Made by a program: the position numbers and the translations under genes. The notes under the pieces were generated by a model. That model did not search any database, was not told the origin of the DNA, and was given only the letters and a program-made list of their open reading frames with translations. A stretch of DNA of 64,000 nt from Ignelater luminosus (taxonomy: Eukaryota > Arthropoda > Insecta > Coleoptera > Elateridae): NCBI GenBank assembly GCA_011009095.1, contig VTPC01091236.1, positions 807,719-871,718 of the forward strand, given 5' to 3'. Every line of letters begins with the position of its first letter. Position 1 is the stretch's first letter. This document shows positions 1 to 11,639 of the stretch, piece by piece.

Positions 1-600
1 TTCAGGATCACCATAGTATGTGGTTGCGTTGTCTCGGGTGCTGTATACTTGCTTTTCCGCGTGTCTACCTTCATTTGTTGTATATGGTGACTACCAGTCT
101 CATCGTTACAAGCGCATGTGTAGAGGTGTTGTCTTGAAGACCATTGATATGCCGCACACCAAAAGCCCCAATTTTGTGAGATTTACTTCTCCCCCTGCGT
201 ACGTTGTTTGCTTCATCTTCACATCATCGTATCTAGTATCAAACGATAACGTTCGCGACAGTCAATGCATATCTTTCCACACATCGGCCTTCATACAACA
301 TCTGGCATACAACTACATTAAGGTTAGACCTGGACACCATTATTCAACGGACGCACGTGCAACAACCTGCCCCCTTTATTCACCTGCGACAATACCAAGG
401 CCGAACAGCTGCAATTCCAACAAGATTTTCCATGCGACTCCTATGGGAGTTACTTCACCGACGTCTACTATCTTTGTCGGGAACTCAGACCGCCACGACC
501 GAACGTACTACGATATTTACACCGCCGCGCCGCGCTCAGACGACACCATCCATCCCTGTCAGGACGCCAACGCTACCATCAGCACTAGCTTTTTGAGTTG
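1..600. repeat. Dispersed repeat, copy 1 (related to 40.2-40.6 kb)
   Basis: This stretch shares ordered blocks with 40245-40600. The shared blocks include a CGTACGTTGTT-like segment near 198 and a GCGACAGTCAATGCATATCT segment near 256, followed by a similar C-rich CCTGGAC segment near 329. An open frame runs through it (20-679), but it starts at GTG, has no recognisable domain, is not conserved as a frame in the other copy, and runs into the CCGANAGGY array. I treat it as noncoding repeat DNA of unknown class. Confidence 0.4.
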
Positions 601-880
601 TTCAGGGTTCTCAGACCTGTCCGGCTTCCCGGTCCTGCCTTGTCGGGCCTCTTGGTTATTCAGGGATTTGGGCCTGTAGGGCCGTTCTGGCCCCTCTAGT
701 CGTTCAGGGTTCTCGTGCCTTTCAGACCTTCAGAGACTGCCGGCGCTGTTTGGACCTTTCGAGCTTTTCCGGACTACCAAAAAGTTACCGGGTTTTTTGG
801 GCCGCGCCAAGTTTACTCCTAGTCGGACGGGCCGGACCGATCCTGGAGATTTCGGCCCGTGCAAGGTTTTAATGCTGATT
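595..880 (-). repeat. CCGANAGGY nonanucleotide array, copy 1 (minus orientation)
   Basis: Read on the minus strand, this begins near 870 with the leader seen in the other copies (TGCAC, then GGCCGAAAT and TCCAGG, then an AAACTTGGC segment and CCGGTAACTTTTTGGT). It then runs into degenerate 9-nt units of CCGANAGGY type towards 595. On the plus strand it appears as repeated TCAGGGTTCTC and TTCGGCC-like segments. It directly abuts the unrelated repeat at 1-600. Confidence 0.65.
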
Positions 881-2390
881 GTTTTGGATATTATATCAAT
901 TTCTTGTTATTCTAGAAACAAAGGCTCAAAACACCTAAGACCAGATCATTTCGAAATTAACTGTACTTCCAATATGAATAAAATTTGTGAAAGTTAAAAC
1001 TACTTTAATAAGCAAACAAGAATTGACAAGAAGAAAATTGTCCAAAAGACATACTTTGCGGGGTACGTCCATGGCTAAAACGACGCTGACATCGAAATTT
1101 AAGGTTAGTTGACGAACTTACGACTATTCTTCAAAAATGACATTGACAAGTGTGTCCACACTGTACCCATTAGAAAAATGACATAATAATAAAACAATAT
1201 CAATGCACAAAAATTATTTTAAAATTGACAGATAGAGACAAATGTTTTCATAGTCTCCATGATTCGAATTAAGTCTCTGTTGATGGAAAAAAAAAATAAA
1301 AACAAAATGTGCACTTTTTCGCCAACATGCTTTATATCGAAAATGGAACACACTTGATAGATTTGTTAATATTTTCCGCAGAGGGGCAGCAAATCAAGTT
1401 TCGCATCCGGCCGGAAAATTTCCCGGTTGTCCGAGTTACAATTTTTAATTTCTATTAAAGCTTGATTATGGATTCCTCCTTTTATTAGTTTTATTTGCGT
1501 AGCGCAATTAAATACATCGTTTATATGTGCATATATTTCTCTTCTCGAATACAACAAAAACATGGCACAACATTAAGTTAGTGCGCTAACAACCTCATAA
1601 AGTTACTTAAGAAAAGACTCTCGGTAATATTTTATCGTCTTTGTAATTATTCCGACCGTGTTGGAATTTACAGTCATCTTTCAAAGAGCGTAAAACTATA
1701 GAAATGTAAAGATAGCCTGGCATAGTAAGTTAGTCATGGTCCGCGCTACATTTAAATGCGTAGGCTGACTGTCTCAAAGATTCAGCATGAAGTATCTTTC
1801 GAGCTTTTTGCTTGACCACTATGTACTGAAAACACATGTGGACATTAACTCCACGTTCTATTTGTGTAAAGTGAAGTGCAAAATCCGCGATTCTCGTGTT
1901 TTGTCGTTTTGCACCTATTCTCGGTTGTTTTAACTCCGTTTGTGAATAACTAAATATCATTATGAGAATAAGTGTTCAGTTTCCAAAGTTAAGTAGATGT
2001 ACATATCCACTTAGTGAACTTCAAAGGCATTTAATTACAAAGTGATGGCGGCGGAGTTTCTGATGTGGCACGACTCGTTTGTAGAACTTTGAAATTTTGT
2101 TTTTATTGGAATTCATGCACCACGCCGTTCCGCTGAAAATGCTCTAAATGGAAAACGTCGACGTTCCCATAAAGCTGTGAAATTATTCATTTTGTCGATA
2201 TTAAATTAAAAACGCCCCCGGGGAATACTAATTAAGTGCGAAAGATAATTTTCGATCTAACGTGTGAGCCGTTTGTACTTCCGCATCGAGTATTTCTTTC
2301 GAGCTGGCAATATTCGAAACAAGCTTGACATTGGTTGGCAGAACCGGAAGGGAAAATAAAACGTCACGTTGTTGCGACGATGCGGTCCTC
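881..2390. other. AT-rich intergenic stretch
   Basis: No coding region recognised. Positions 1141-1207 are closely similar to 48513-48580, so a short dispersed repeat lies here. Short frames on the minus strand (1366-1563, 1730-1960) show no known domain. Confidence 0.4.
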
Positions 2391-2400
2391 TTTAAAAGAA

Positions 2401-2450
2401 TATAAATAAAGTGCAGTGACTCCGAGCTTAGATAATAATGGTTCAGATTT
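2401..2450 (+). promoter_or_regulatory. Possible core promoter upstream of the 2772 ORF
   Basis: A TATAAATAA sequence at 2401 is followed about 40 nt later by TTCAGATTT near 2443, which resembles an arthropod initiator. It lies about 320 nt upstream of the ORF at 2772. AT-rich DNA makes chance TATA matches likely, so this is only a candidate. Confidence 0.25.
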
Positions 2451-2771
2451 TAAGAGTAAGCTCCTATTTTATTTTTACACAAAGCCAAATTTATTATTAT
2501 TCATTAAAAAATATAAAACCTACGCTTTCCTTTATTTCTGTCTATTATTAGTTTAATGCCCCGCGATGAAAATTTTTGAGTTCGTTTCTCAACTAAAACA
2601 CATTAATTGTGACAGATCAATTTGTTATTTTTAAATTCTAAAATATGAATGACAGAAATAATTCCCAAGAAATATTAGTTCCGAGCAAAATGGGAAGACA
2701 AATCTCCTTCTAAAAATAATTAATTACAAATGTTTGTTTTGATAAATGAGAGAGTGTAGTTTGACTAAAGA

Positions 2772-3755
2772 ATGGATAAAGAGGAGCAGGAAGACGGAAA
2801 TACGACAGAAGATGAGATCACATTCCTGTTACGTTTAAGACCTTCACCGACTCCGCCAATTCGACGGCGCCGTCACAGCGTCGATTGCAGACCAGCCGGA
2901 AGTCATCAAAGTTGCATCGCGTCTAACGGATGGGACGTTATAATAGAACGTCAGGAAACAAACTCGCCCACACCACCGCCATTACCACCCCGAATAACAC
3001 CGTCTGCGCCACCTCAAGAAGTAGTGGAAAATTATCCCTGGAAACCCTACACCGTCCAACACCCGCCTCTTCCTCATCTCTATCATTCTCCGATTTCTCA
3101 GTTTTACAACAGGCCCCGTTTAAGTGCAGAATTTAGTACGAGTTTTCCAAACTTGCATTATGCAGCAGAACAAGTCGGCTACAACAGAGGGTCCCATTTC
3201 GTTCCTATTCAACCCGATTACAATTTTACGCCAATTATGAATTCGGATTTACCGCCGAAACCTACGCGTCGTAAAGCCCGATATTTCCACGCGGAAGAAA
3301 ATCAACAAACTAAACCCAACCCGGACTTTGTCAGCCAGGATGGCATAAATTCGGTGCATAATTTCCAGCTCGCTCCATCTGCTCCGGTTAACGAGGAAAC
3401 AAATTTTGTGCCACACAGATTCTCTTCTACGGGCATAACGTCCAACAGTCACATATATACGACGCCGTCACAAGACTTTATTTCAAATACTCAAAATATA
3501 CGGAATTCCGGAACGGATTTAATATCGAGTTACAGTGTTATGCGACCGCTAGTATCCTCGGGTTTTCATAATCAAGGGAAACCTCCTATATCGCCACCAT
3601 TGGTTAAGCCACCAAAACCGCTTCCCAGGAGCTCCTTAACGAAGGACGAACAAATAACTCCTTCATCCGATAAGACCCAAGAGCCCAAGGAACTTACTAA
3701 AGCTCAGTCGGAATTAACGCTTAATGAACTGGTTAGTAAACTTAATAGAAAATAA
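2772..3755 (+). CDS. Proline-rich, probably disordered protein, 327 aa, unrecognised
   Basis: An uninterrupted ATG-to-TAA frame of 327 codons, rich in Pro, Ser, Asn and Thr, with no transmembrane segment or signal peptide. It opens with an acidic stretch, then an RRRRHS basic patch near residue 37. PxxP clusters follow: TPPPLPPR near residue 68, PPKPTRRK near residue 160, and SPPLVKPPKPLPR near residue 275. These match SH3-ligand consensus patterns, so an adaptor or scaffold role is a reasonable inference. The C-terminus (about residues 305-327) is Lys/Glu-rich and could form a helix. Base composition is more GC-rich than the flanks and it resembles no transposon protein I know, so I read it as host coding sequence. 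It may be one exon of a larger gene; a GTTAGT donor-like site lies near 3732. The family is not recognised. Confidence 0.6.
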   Translation: MDKEEQEDGNTTEDEITFLLRLRPSPTPPIRRRRHSVDCRPAGSHQSCIASNGWDVIIERQETNSPTPPPLPPRITPSAPPQEVVENYPWKPYTVQHPPLPHLYHSPISQFYNRPRLSAEFSTSFPNLHYAAEQVGYNRGSHFVPIQPDYNFTPIMNSDLPPKPTRRKARYFHAEENQQTKPNPDFVSQDGINSVHNFQLAPSAPVNEETNFVPHRFSSTGITSNSHIYTTPSQDFISNTQNIRNSGTDLISSYSVMRPLVSSGFHNQGKPPISPPLVKPPKPLPRSSLTKDEQITPSSDKTQEPKELTKAQSELTLNELVSKLNRK

Positions 3756-4456
3756 TTTAGTTGGAGTTTAATAATTAACGAGCTTTCAAAATATTTTTAC
3801 TAACATTTCAAGTTTCTCCCTTGCTTTTCATTCAGGATAGGCGGCGGTCACGTTACACTTGCAAAAGAGGAGCGGCATTATTCAGATTTATAAAATCCTA
3901 GAACAAAAATTCACTTTGACAACATTCTTTACAAGAAAATTTAATTTAAACTCCAATAGCACAGGAAGGGTGTCTCTGTGGTATACGTTGACACGAATTC
4001 CTGAAACATGAACAACACCATGGAAACGTAACATCGAGAAACGAAAGTTATTAAATATGTAGTTCGCTCGGGTATACATCTGCTAACGTTTATGTTTAAA
4101 CTGACAAAGCAAATAGTAATTTTGAACTGAAAGGTTAACCGATGTAATAAAGAATATTAGCGGCTTTAAAACGAGCCAGGGTCTTTCGTATAAAAGGGCG
4201 AATACAGGAAACTTAAGTTTTAAGAGTGGAATTAATCATCATAGCACAAATTAATTAAATGAAAATATTTAAGGTGCAAATTCGTCTGTACTGTCATAAT
4301 TGAAAAATTTGTCAATATTGCAAATACATATTTAGTTACATAGTTTGCGCTTTTCAGTATTCTTTACGTCAAGTTGTAATGGATAAAAGATTTTTTGAAA
4401 AAATCTTTGTTAATAGCTTTGTAAGCTTGTAAGCAGAGAGAACTCGTTTTCTTACC
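3756..4456. other. Intergenic, no recognised feature
   Basis: AT-rich sequence after the proline-rich ORF. No coding region, TIR pair or repeat array was recognised before the TTA-flanked MITE that starts at 4460. Confidence 0.4.
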
Positions 4457-4459
4457 TTA

Positions 4460-5039
4460 GGGTACGTTTATGTTGGAGCGACGATAGTAGCAAAGCAACG
4501 AAAGGTAAGTACTACTTTCATATGGAACTGTTTATGTTGAGGAAAGCATAAGTGCAGTACTCGCCGGTCGACCAGCGATAATAGAGAGGATATGAAATTA
4601 TTTGCATTTCTTCGCTCTATTGCTCCATACTTTATCAAAGTTGTCACCAATTTTGGACAAAATATAATCAAAAGTTTCTTGTTTTACTCTCATATATCGA
4701 GCAAATTTTGTAGGTACTTTCTTAAGTCAGTGTAGGGATGATGATGATGTGTTTACGGGATGCGCTGCATATTAATGTTTTTTAGGACGATTTTTCAGAA
4801 AGTACCACTGAACTGCATTTGAAGAAAGAAATATCTCATCTTCTGAATCACTTATATTGTCTTTTACTATATGCTTTTTAACGTTTCTATTGTTAAAATT
4901 GTAATGCGAATAGTTTTATAGCGATGATCTGATAACGTCAATATAAACACCACAATGAAAGAAAATTCCGCGTTGCTTTTATCGTCGCTCTTATCATCGC
5001 TCCTATTGCCTTTATCGTAGCTCCAACATAAACGTACTC
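4460..5039. mobile_element. PIF/Harbinger-type MITE with TTA target-site duplication
   Basis: A 580-bp element bounded by inverted ends: GGGTACGTTTATGTTGGAGC on the left and the complement of GAGTACGTTTATGTTGGAGC on the right. TTA lies immediately outside both ends (4457-4459 and 5040-5042), as expected for PIF/Harbinger transposition. The inverted similarity continues inward as repeated GACGATA/ACGATAA and GCAACG motifs. It has no transposase ORF, so it is non-autonomous. Superfamily is inferred from the TSD and TIR style only. Confidence 0.75.
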
Positions 5040-5129
5040 TTAGGTCGCAGGTGTAGCACCTACCAATACCAAGTTGCGACACAATTACAATTCTATGACC
5101 AAAAACTACCAATACTTACTCGTTTAGTT

Positions 5130-6110
5130 GAGCGCCGTTGCTTTTGTCTTAAAGAACGACCGGGAGAAAGCAAAAGCCGGCATGAATCGCAATCTTAAAC
5201 CAAAAATTAAAAAGAACGGTACATCGATGGTTACGGGCCTGATACCGCCCTTATGCCATAAAATTAAAGTATGAATAAACCAACATAATTTATGGCATTT
5301 AGTAGGTGCTCTTGGATGCAAAATTTCAAAAGCGGCATACAGCAAAAACGATTTTGCGATTTTACTAATTCCAACTTCTCCCAAGGTTTTGTATCTTTCG
5401 GGACGACTCTTTTTTATAGGTGCGGGGAATAATTCCAAACAAATACCAGTCTAATTGAACAAAATATGTTTTCCTATAGAAACATTCCATTATTTTTAAT
5501 ACCTGGTAATAATCTGCTGAAAAACTTCAATTTTACCTTCAGATTTTCCAAGGGAATTTACCAAAACTTTACAAAAAAATAAACTGATAATAAAACGCAA
5601 CTATTCACTCTGAAATTCGCTAATCGGATGATAAATGTCAAACGGCAACTAACACAATACAATAATGACCAAAAGTATATCTTGCGCGGAAATTCAAATG
5701 GGTAGAATTAACCATAGATTGTAAGATAGATTTGGAATATAATTGATGATTTTATGCCTTTTTTTTTATATTTTTTAAATTCAAGTCAGGATTTTTAGAT
5801 AATTATGCAACGAAAATGGAATGTTTACGCAGGACAGCAAGGGGTCTCTCAAGTTTCCAGGGCTGAAAAGGGGCGATTTAAATGAAAGAACCCCAAAAAT
5901 TGGCAGTGTTAAATTCCACTTAATAGTATACTTAATAAAAATAAAGTCATTACGTATTAAAATTACAATGACGTTTCTCGTACCAATCTCATTAATTATA
6001 TTTTGGCGGGACTTAAAAAATTCAAACATAACCTATTGATTATGATAACTGCTTGATATTATTGAATAGGAAGCGTTGGAAAGCGGAAAGGGCCGGTTTT
6101 AAGGATTTTC
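5130..6110 (-). repeat. About 1-kb dispersed repeat family, copy 1 (minus)
   Basis: The reverse complement of this stretch matches 47420-48090 in order: a CGCTTYCTATTCAA segment, then ACAATGACGTTTCTCGTACC, then GAATTTAAAAAAG, then CTTGCGCG and finally TGGTATT. Its low-coordinate part also matches 60495-60790 (ATGCAAAACCTTGGGAGAA-like segment). No conserved reading frame is shared. Probably a non-autonomous transposon of unknown class. Confidence 0.7.
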
Positions 6111-6256
6111 TCTGTTAATATTAGACAATTGCGTCGTAAGAAAAACGGAACGTTACAAAACCTGCTTTATCAAGCTTTTATTAGTTAGATAATGACCGTT
6201 ATTATAGCAGTAGTGCTGTAACGAAGTATGAACTGCAGGTAAATACTTTCATTGTA

Positions 6257-6687
6257 CAAAGTGTTCATAAATGTTTCTGAGTCCAGTTGGCTATAGAATC
6301 TGATTTTGATGTGCCGCCTTGTTGATTTATTTCAACAGCTAATGCGTATTTGTTTTCTGTCATTTGTCAATTGCAAATGTCGTGTCCTGCATTTAGTTAA
6401 TCTTGTGCTGAAATTTGTTGTATTGTTCCACATTCTTTCTCTCTAATTGTGTTTATTGTACGAAAAAGTCTTTTTCAAGACTAAAGTTGTAGGTTTATTG
6501 ACAACTACATAATTTTAACTTATTAATTCTTAAAAAACATAAGATTAGGCAACCATCATAACAACAATGCAATGCGTGTAACGTGACAAACATTCTAATA
6601 TATATCCTGTTTTTTAAAAGGCGGTAAATGCAGCCGCAAGCATGATTTCACAGCCCTCTGGACCCAGAAACATTTATAAACACTTTG
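6257..6687. mobile_element. TA-flanked MITE, Tc1/mariner type
   Basis: A 431-bp element with inverted ends of about 30 bp, starting CAAAGTGTTCATAAATG on the left and CAAAGTGTTTATAAATG on the right (reverse complement). The ends continue into GTTTCTGRGTCCAG. TA dinucleotides flank both ends (6255-6256 and 6688-6689). There is no transposase ORF. Confidence 0.7.
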
Positions 6688-6689
6688 TA

Positions 6690-8100
6690 TAAATGAAACG
6701 TCCTCGATGGACTTACGTATACATAGAAATGTTTAGCCTTTTTTATTTGAATTTTCTAAATGATTATAGGTCGATAAAGATGACTTGATAGCTTGATTTT
6801 ACAGTTTTAAGCCGATTTCCTTATCAGTAGTGTTTTAAAAGTACAGAATTAGATTTAACGAATATACCTACTAATATCACTAGCAGCAATTATTAAAAGT
6901 GAAAGGAAAGAAAGTGGCATACAATCACATAGATTAACTTGATCGAATTTTTACAGCTTGGTATATTTTCAACGAACTCCGATAGGAGTCGTTAGTGAAT
7001 TCACGAAGTCTGTTTGTTTGTCTGTCTGTCTGCATTGTTTTTTAAATTTTTGAAATTTTGACTTCCGATGTGGATTCTACATTAAAAACTAAAGACTATG
7101 TGGTGTCTTCGTTTTTTGATATCTCTTTGGTCAAAATGGCCTCTGAAAATTGAAGTATTCTACATCAAAAAATAAGAGATACGTATACTTTTAGTTTTTT
7201 GATATCGCCTCGGGAACATGCTCGAAATGGCCACCGAAAGATAAACGTTTGCTTATTTTTGTGAATAGACCGCTGCTCGAATTCAGTAACAAAACGAAGT
7301 TCGTTGTGGTTATGCTTTGCATTCCCAGATGTTTTTAAATGAAAGATGTAACCAGAAAATATACAACTAATAATTTTAAAAGTTTTAACGATCCAATTAA
7401 CCGTCATCTGGATGAATAATAAGCGTTCAAAAACGGCTGGAGTATAATATGCTGGTAATACACTGTCACCATTCGTAAATGTTTACAAGCTTCAGTAAGT
7501 GTCATTTATAATTACCGCAGTGTATCGGTGTGATGATGACGTCAACGCATGGTCGTTGCGAATGTTGTTAGAATAAGTGAGCGTTGAGGTTATGTTTTGC
7601 ATATTTTTTAATTTGTTCTCCGTTTACAATGCAATCAAAAAACATTAATAGTGTCAATGTTAATGTATTATGCATTATGCACAGTTTTTTTGCATGAGGC
7701 CTGACAATGGAGATTCACCCAATTTAGCAGTGTGAGCATTAATTTTCCAGTTTAAACTGGTCTTATGTACATGTACGGTTAGGACTTTTAAACAATTTTA
7801 GGTTAGTTTGCATGACAGAATGGAATTAAAATCTTCAGTAGTTTTTGTCTTCAATTTAGTAATACCTCTAATAACAAATTGTACAATCTGTTCAAATACT
7901 TTAAAACTAACCAAGAGGGTTTTTTGAGTCCGTATGTTGGCATGAGATAAATCACTTTTTTTTGTATGTTTACTCTACTGATTTTGTTTTGAAACAATTA
8001 AGTTTGAGAACTGCTATGTCGAACATAATTTTTTGTTTTTATTGAATGTCAAAGTTAACAGGATGTTAATTTTATTTATTATTTATAAAAGTGGAAAGTC
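6690..8100. other. Intergenic with a short T-G-rich and a twofold repeat
   Basis: Near 7009-7032 there is a TGTTTGTCTGTCTGTCTG run, followed by two imperfect copies of a TTTTTTGATATC...AAATGGCC segment near 7111 and 7196, each with an adjacent CATCAAAAAATAAGAGAT-like stretch. This resembles the 3' end of a SINE-like or MITE-like element, but I cannot name it. No host coding region was recognised up to 8100. Confidence 0.35.
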
Positions 8101-8101
8101 T

Positions 8102-8275
8102 ATACAGTGTGTCCCAATTTCGATCCTCACTATTGGGATCTCGGAAATTGTAAGAGATACGAAGTCGGTTAAATTAGAAAAGTTTTGGCTATTTTGGAGA
8201 TCAGTTTACTTATGCTTTTGTTTTTTCAAGAAAGTTCAAGGCTTACTAGATATTTGCTAAAAACGAAATTATAGA
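8102..8275 (+). repeat. Mariner-type terminal sequence, shared with 38.4 kb
   Basis: ACAGTGTGTCCCAATTTCG at 8103 is typical of insect mariner-type ends. The following segment (AGTCGGTTAAATTAGAAAA, then TTTTGGAGATCA, then AGATATTTGCTAAAAACG) recurs at 38398-38490, and its start (GGGATCTCGGAAA) recurs near 13616. It probably marks the left end of the decayed transposase-bearing element downstream. Confidence 0.55.
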
Positions 8276-8584
8276 ATTAGACTCATGTTAGATTTATTAT
8301 TAGTCATGTCTACTTGATCTTCGCAGGGCAGGGGCTTTTATTTATTTTATAAATATTTTTTTTTCTGTTGATCTATGAAAAATGGAAAAAATATGATTTA
8401 TTCATTTATTTTTTACATTTTCTTCTGTTTTATATAATTTAAATAATTTCTGAAGACTTGTACAATTGTTCATTAAACTGTTTAGGAATAATTTGCTTTT
8501 TACTGGCATATACTACATTTAAAAAAAAATTGGAAAAAAAATGATTCCGTATAAGTTTGGTTGTGTGTATGTAATGCTGACCAT

Positions 8585-9200
8585 GATTTTGTCAACTGGA
8601 TTATCTTTTCTGACAAAGTGACGTTTTCTTTTAACGGGGCGGTTAACAAAAACAATTGTCGGTATTGGGCACCCCAAAACCCACACTGAATGATGGACGG
8701 AGGCCCAAACTCAATATCCCAAAAAAATTGAATGTTTGGACGGGCATTATCGGCAATAGAATTTTACGTCCCTATTTTATTGAAGGAACCTTGACAGGTG
8801 AAAAATATTTAGAACTTCTGAGAGAGCATCTCGTTCCTGCTTTAGTCGAATTGTGTCCAGACAATGAAGAACCCGATGTTCCTAATACTAATTTGTGGTA
8901 CCAGCATGATGGAGTACACCCCCATTATCGCGTTTTTGTTATGAACTATTTGAGCAAAGTGTTTCTAGATCGCTGGACTGGAAGACGAGGGGCCATTGAG
9001 CTGCCGGCTCGGTCTTCTGATCTCACTCCTTTAGACTTTTTCTATGGGGTTACCTTAAAAGTAAAATCTATTTTACTAAACCAAATTCTATTTATTTATC
9101 CGAGCGGTTACCCTAGATATGCTTCGCAACCTGTCAAACGAGTTTATCCAAAGACTTGCCTTTTGCCAGGAAGTACATGGGTCTCAGTTTGAGCACTTAA
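8585..9200 (+). pseudogene. Decayed Tc1/mariner-superfamily transposase, catalytic half
   Basis: Two frames together give the catalytic part of a transposase. The first block (8590-8685) reads IIFSDKVTFSFNG, aligning with the FSDE-type first catalytic Asp block, then RYWAPQNPH before a stop. A frame change then gives VWTGIIGNRI, EGTLTGEKYLELL, LWYQHDGVHPHY (second Asp), RGAIELPARSSDLTPLDFF (third Asp block) down to 9192. The DNA-binding N-terminal half is not recognisable upstream. At least one frameshift and a stop make it non-functional. The family is the long-IS630-like group common in beetles and ants. The flanking 8102 terminus suggests a mariner-type element whose right end was not found. 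Confidence 0.75.
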
Positions 9201-9855
9201 TTTGATAGTTAGATTTTTAAGATTTTTTTAATTTGATAGTTGTAATGTTTTATAGTTTGGTATTTTTATGTAATTGTTGTTTTGTTTTTGTGTTTAATGT
9301 TTAAAACTGTTTACTTGGCATCGTTTGTTATTTATTGTGTATTTTTTCTATCTGGAATAAATCAGCTTGTAGTTACGCCACTAACATAATTGTATCACAT
9401 TATCAAAAATGGCGGTTGCCATTAAAGAGAAATTGATGACGTCATCGAGGGTAAGGGTGGGGGTAAAGAAAAAAACGAAAATCATTCGAATAGATGGCCC
9501 ATTGGGAAATAAGGTTTACGTATCCAAGGCTTTTGACCAGAGATTAAAGCGTTGATTCAAGGACAATTTAATTAATTAATTAATTAATTAATTATTTTTC
9601 CAAGATTTACGTGTCAAAGAGTAAAAAATACAGTAAGATATCTAAATTTGATGCCGTTTACTATCATTTACTTACAGGAAGAAGTTTGCCACTAAGAAAT
9701 TCTTTTTGTAACGAAATCTATGCCACCCAGAAATCACCTCTGCTAAAGTGGTTGCCTACTGTTTGAAAATTCCTATAAACATAAATTTTAGTTTGAACAC
9801 TTAGGTAATTATGCTTTTGACAGTTGTGTTATATATCCTGTGTTTGTTACTATTT
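9201..9855. other. Intergenic with a TTAA microsatellite
   Basis: An (AATT)n run lies at about 9569-9593. The adjacent 9405-9560 segment (ATGGCGGTTGCCATTAAAG) looks like transposon flank, but no partner end was found. No coding region is recognisable. Confidence 0.4.
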
Positions 9856-11110
9856 GATATTGATTGGTTCCAAAGGATACTATTGAGAAGGGTAACTGCT
9901 TTTCTTCCCTGGTTGTTTCTTTCCTTTACGGTCTCGTCTACACTCCCTTCCTTTGTGATGGTCATACCCAAGTACTTATATGTGTCTAATTATTTCTTCA
10001 TCTTCTAATGTGAGGTCCTGTTGTTTCCCACCGATGCACATATATTCTATTTTTCTTATGTTTATTTCCAGTCCTTCTTTTTTATATCCCTCAATTAATT
10101 TCCGTGTCATGTATTCGATATCTTCATATTCCTGCGAGTTGGTCATCTGCAAATGACAATATGTATATACTACTGTTCCAAAGTTTTAGAGTTTGTTCGA
10201 AGTAAATCTTAAATAGTGTCGGTAAAAGACAGCAGCCATGCTTTAGACCTTTGTTGGTTTGGAATCCCTTTGATAGACTGTTTCCAATCTTTACCCTTGT
10301 TTGGCATTAACATACATTTGCTTCGTCGCTTTTATCAAACTCATGCTTATGTTGGTTTTCTACTATGCTTACCATAGTTTATTTTGTGGAATTCTGTCAT
10401 ATGCCTTTCTTAAATCTACATACAATAGATGTATTTCCTGGTTGACGGCCACTTTCTTTTTAATAATCTATGTAATGCAGAAAAGATAGTGTCAACTGGT
10501 TCATCTTCCTGCCCCGAATCCAGCTTGTTCTTCATCTTCCATATCCTTGTATTCGTTTTCTGTTCTATTTTTTATCAATTTTCCGTATATTCTGCTGACT
10601 GAGTTTGTCACAGCAATGCCTCTGTAGTTGTCGCAGTCATCTCGTCTACCTTTTTTTATGTATGGTGAATATGAAGGATGTCTTCCTTTCTTCTGAGATT
10701 CGTTCCGTTGATGCAGGTTTGGCAAAGTTTGGTTAGGCTTTCATGTAATTTTGTTGTACAGTATTTTATTAGCTCAGCCGGGATGTTTCCTGGACCTGGT
10801 CCTTTGTTGTTTTTTAACGACTTACACATTTCTTTATTTCTTTTGTTGTTACTCGTATAGGTGAGGCTGAAATATTTATATTTTGGATGTTGCTGTTATA
10901 TTTGAATTCTGGCCTATTCTCATTTAGGAGTTTTTCAAAGTACTCGTCCTATCGATCCGGTGTAATTGTTGTTATTTTGTCGCTTTTCTTTTCCTGTCCT
11001 AACGATTTTAATATTTTTCAACTTTCTGTACTTTTCCGTCCTCCTAAATGTGTGTTAATGATGTTACACTTTTGTTACCAGGCTTCATTTTTCTTTTGAC
11101 ATATCATTCT
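9856..11110 (-). pseudogene. RTE-like LINE, decayed reverse transcriptase (minus)
   Basis: Read on the minus strand from 11110 to 9856, fragments of a non-LTR reverse transcriptase appear in canonical order. They are NNKGPGPGNIPAELIKY (near 10840), KKGRRDDCDNYRGIAVTN with SRIYGKLIKNR (10570-10680), EEQAGFGAGR (10501), VDLRKAYDRIPQNKLW (10372-10419), a SFADDQL catalytic block (near 10145) and YKYLGMTITKEGSVDE (near 9970). The thumb ends in RKAVTLLNSILWNQS near 9860. Block spacing and the NYRGI/YKYLG motifs resemble RTE-clade elements. Several frameshifts and stops separate the blocks and no endonuclease domain was found, so it is a dead, 5'-truncated copy. Clade assignment is by eye. Confidence 0.75.
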
Positions 11111-11639
11111 TTGCACTTTTATTTGGGTCTCCTTGTATACCATCCTATCAAAGGATTAGGATGCGAGTTCTAACTTTGACAATTTGAGCATATTTGATGG
11201 CGTATATCTCCTAGCCGACTTGCCGCAACGAGTCTATTGTAGCAGTGGAAGACACTACAAGGGAGAAGAATTGTTTTGGTTGAACAGTACTCCTCGCCAC
11301 CCAGCGCCCAAAGTGTCCAGGCTAGTCCAAACTTGACCCTTCTGATTAACAGAAATTCCATTTTCTCTGACATCATCCGGTGGAATTCAATGAAAATCGG
11401 TATTTAACCTCATCGGGTATTGAGATAAATGCTTAGATAATAAAACTGTTGAAATCACCAGAGAAAAACCGAAAACAGGCATTATTTAAACTTGTCTACA
11501 TCTGAATCTGTTGAAACTTACCTTAAGACCACTTATTCTGTCATCCAAGATCAAAAAATACTCATGACCGAAATTTTACCCATATTGGACATAGTGCACT
11601 GGTAGTATTTAATTAAAATATTATTAAATTATACGTGTA
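11111..11639. other. Spacer between two divergent LINEs
   Basis: This separates the 5' side of the minus-strand LINE from the 5' side of the plus-strand LINE. An unrecognised frame on the minus strand (11170-11376) lacks known motifs. The endonuclease domains of both LINEs should lie here if the elements were complete; they are not visible. Confidence 0.35.

Noticed and set aside
20-679. A 219-codon frame at the window start
   Set aside because: It starts with GTG, spans a junction between two unrelated repeats, and the frame is not conserved in the related copy at 40 kb.
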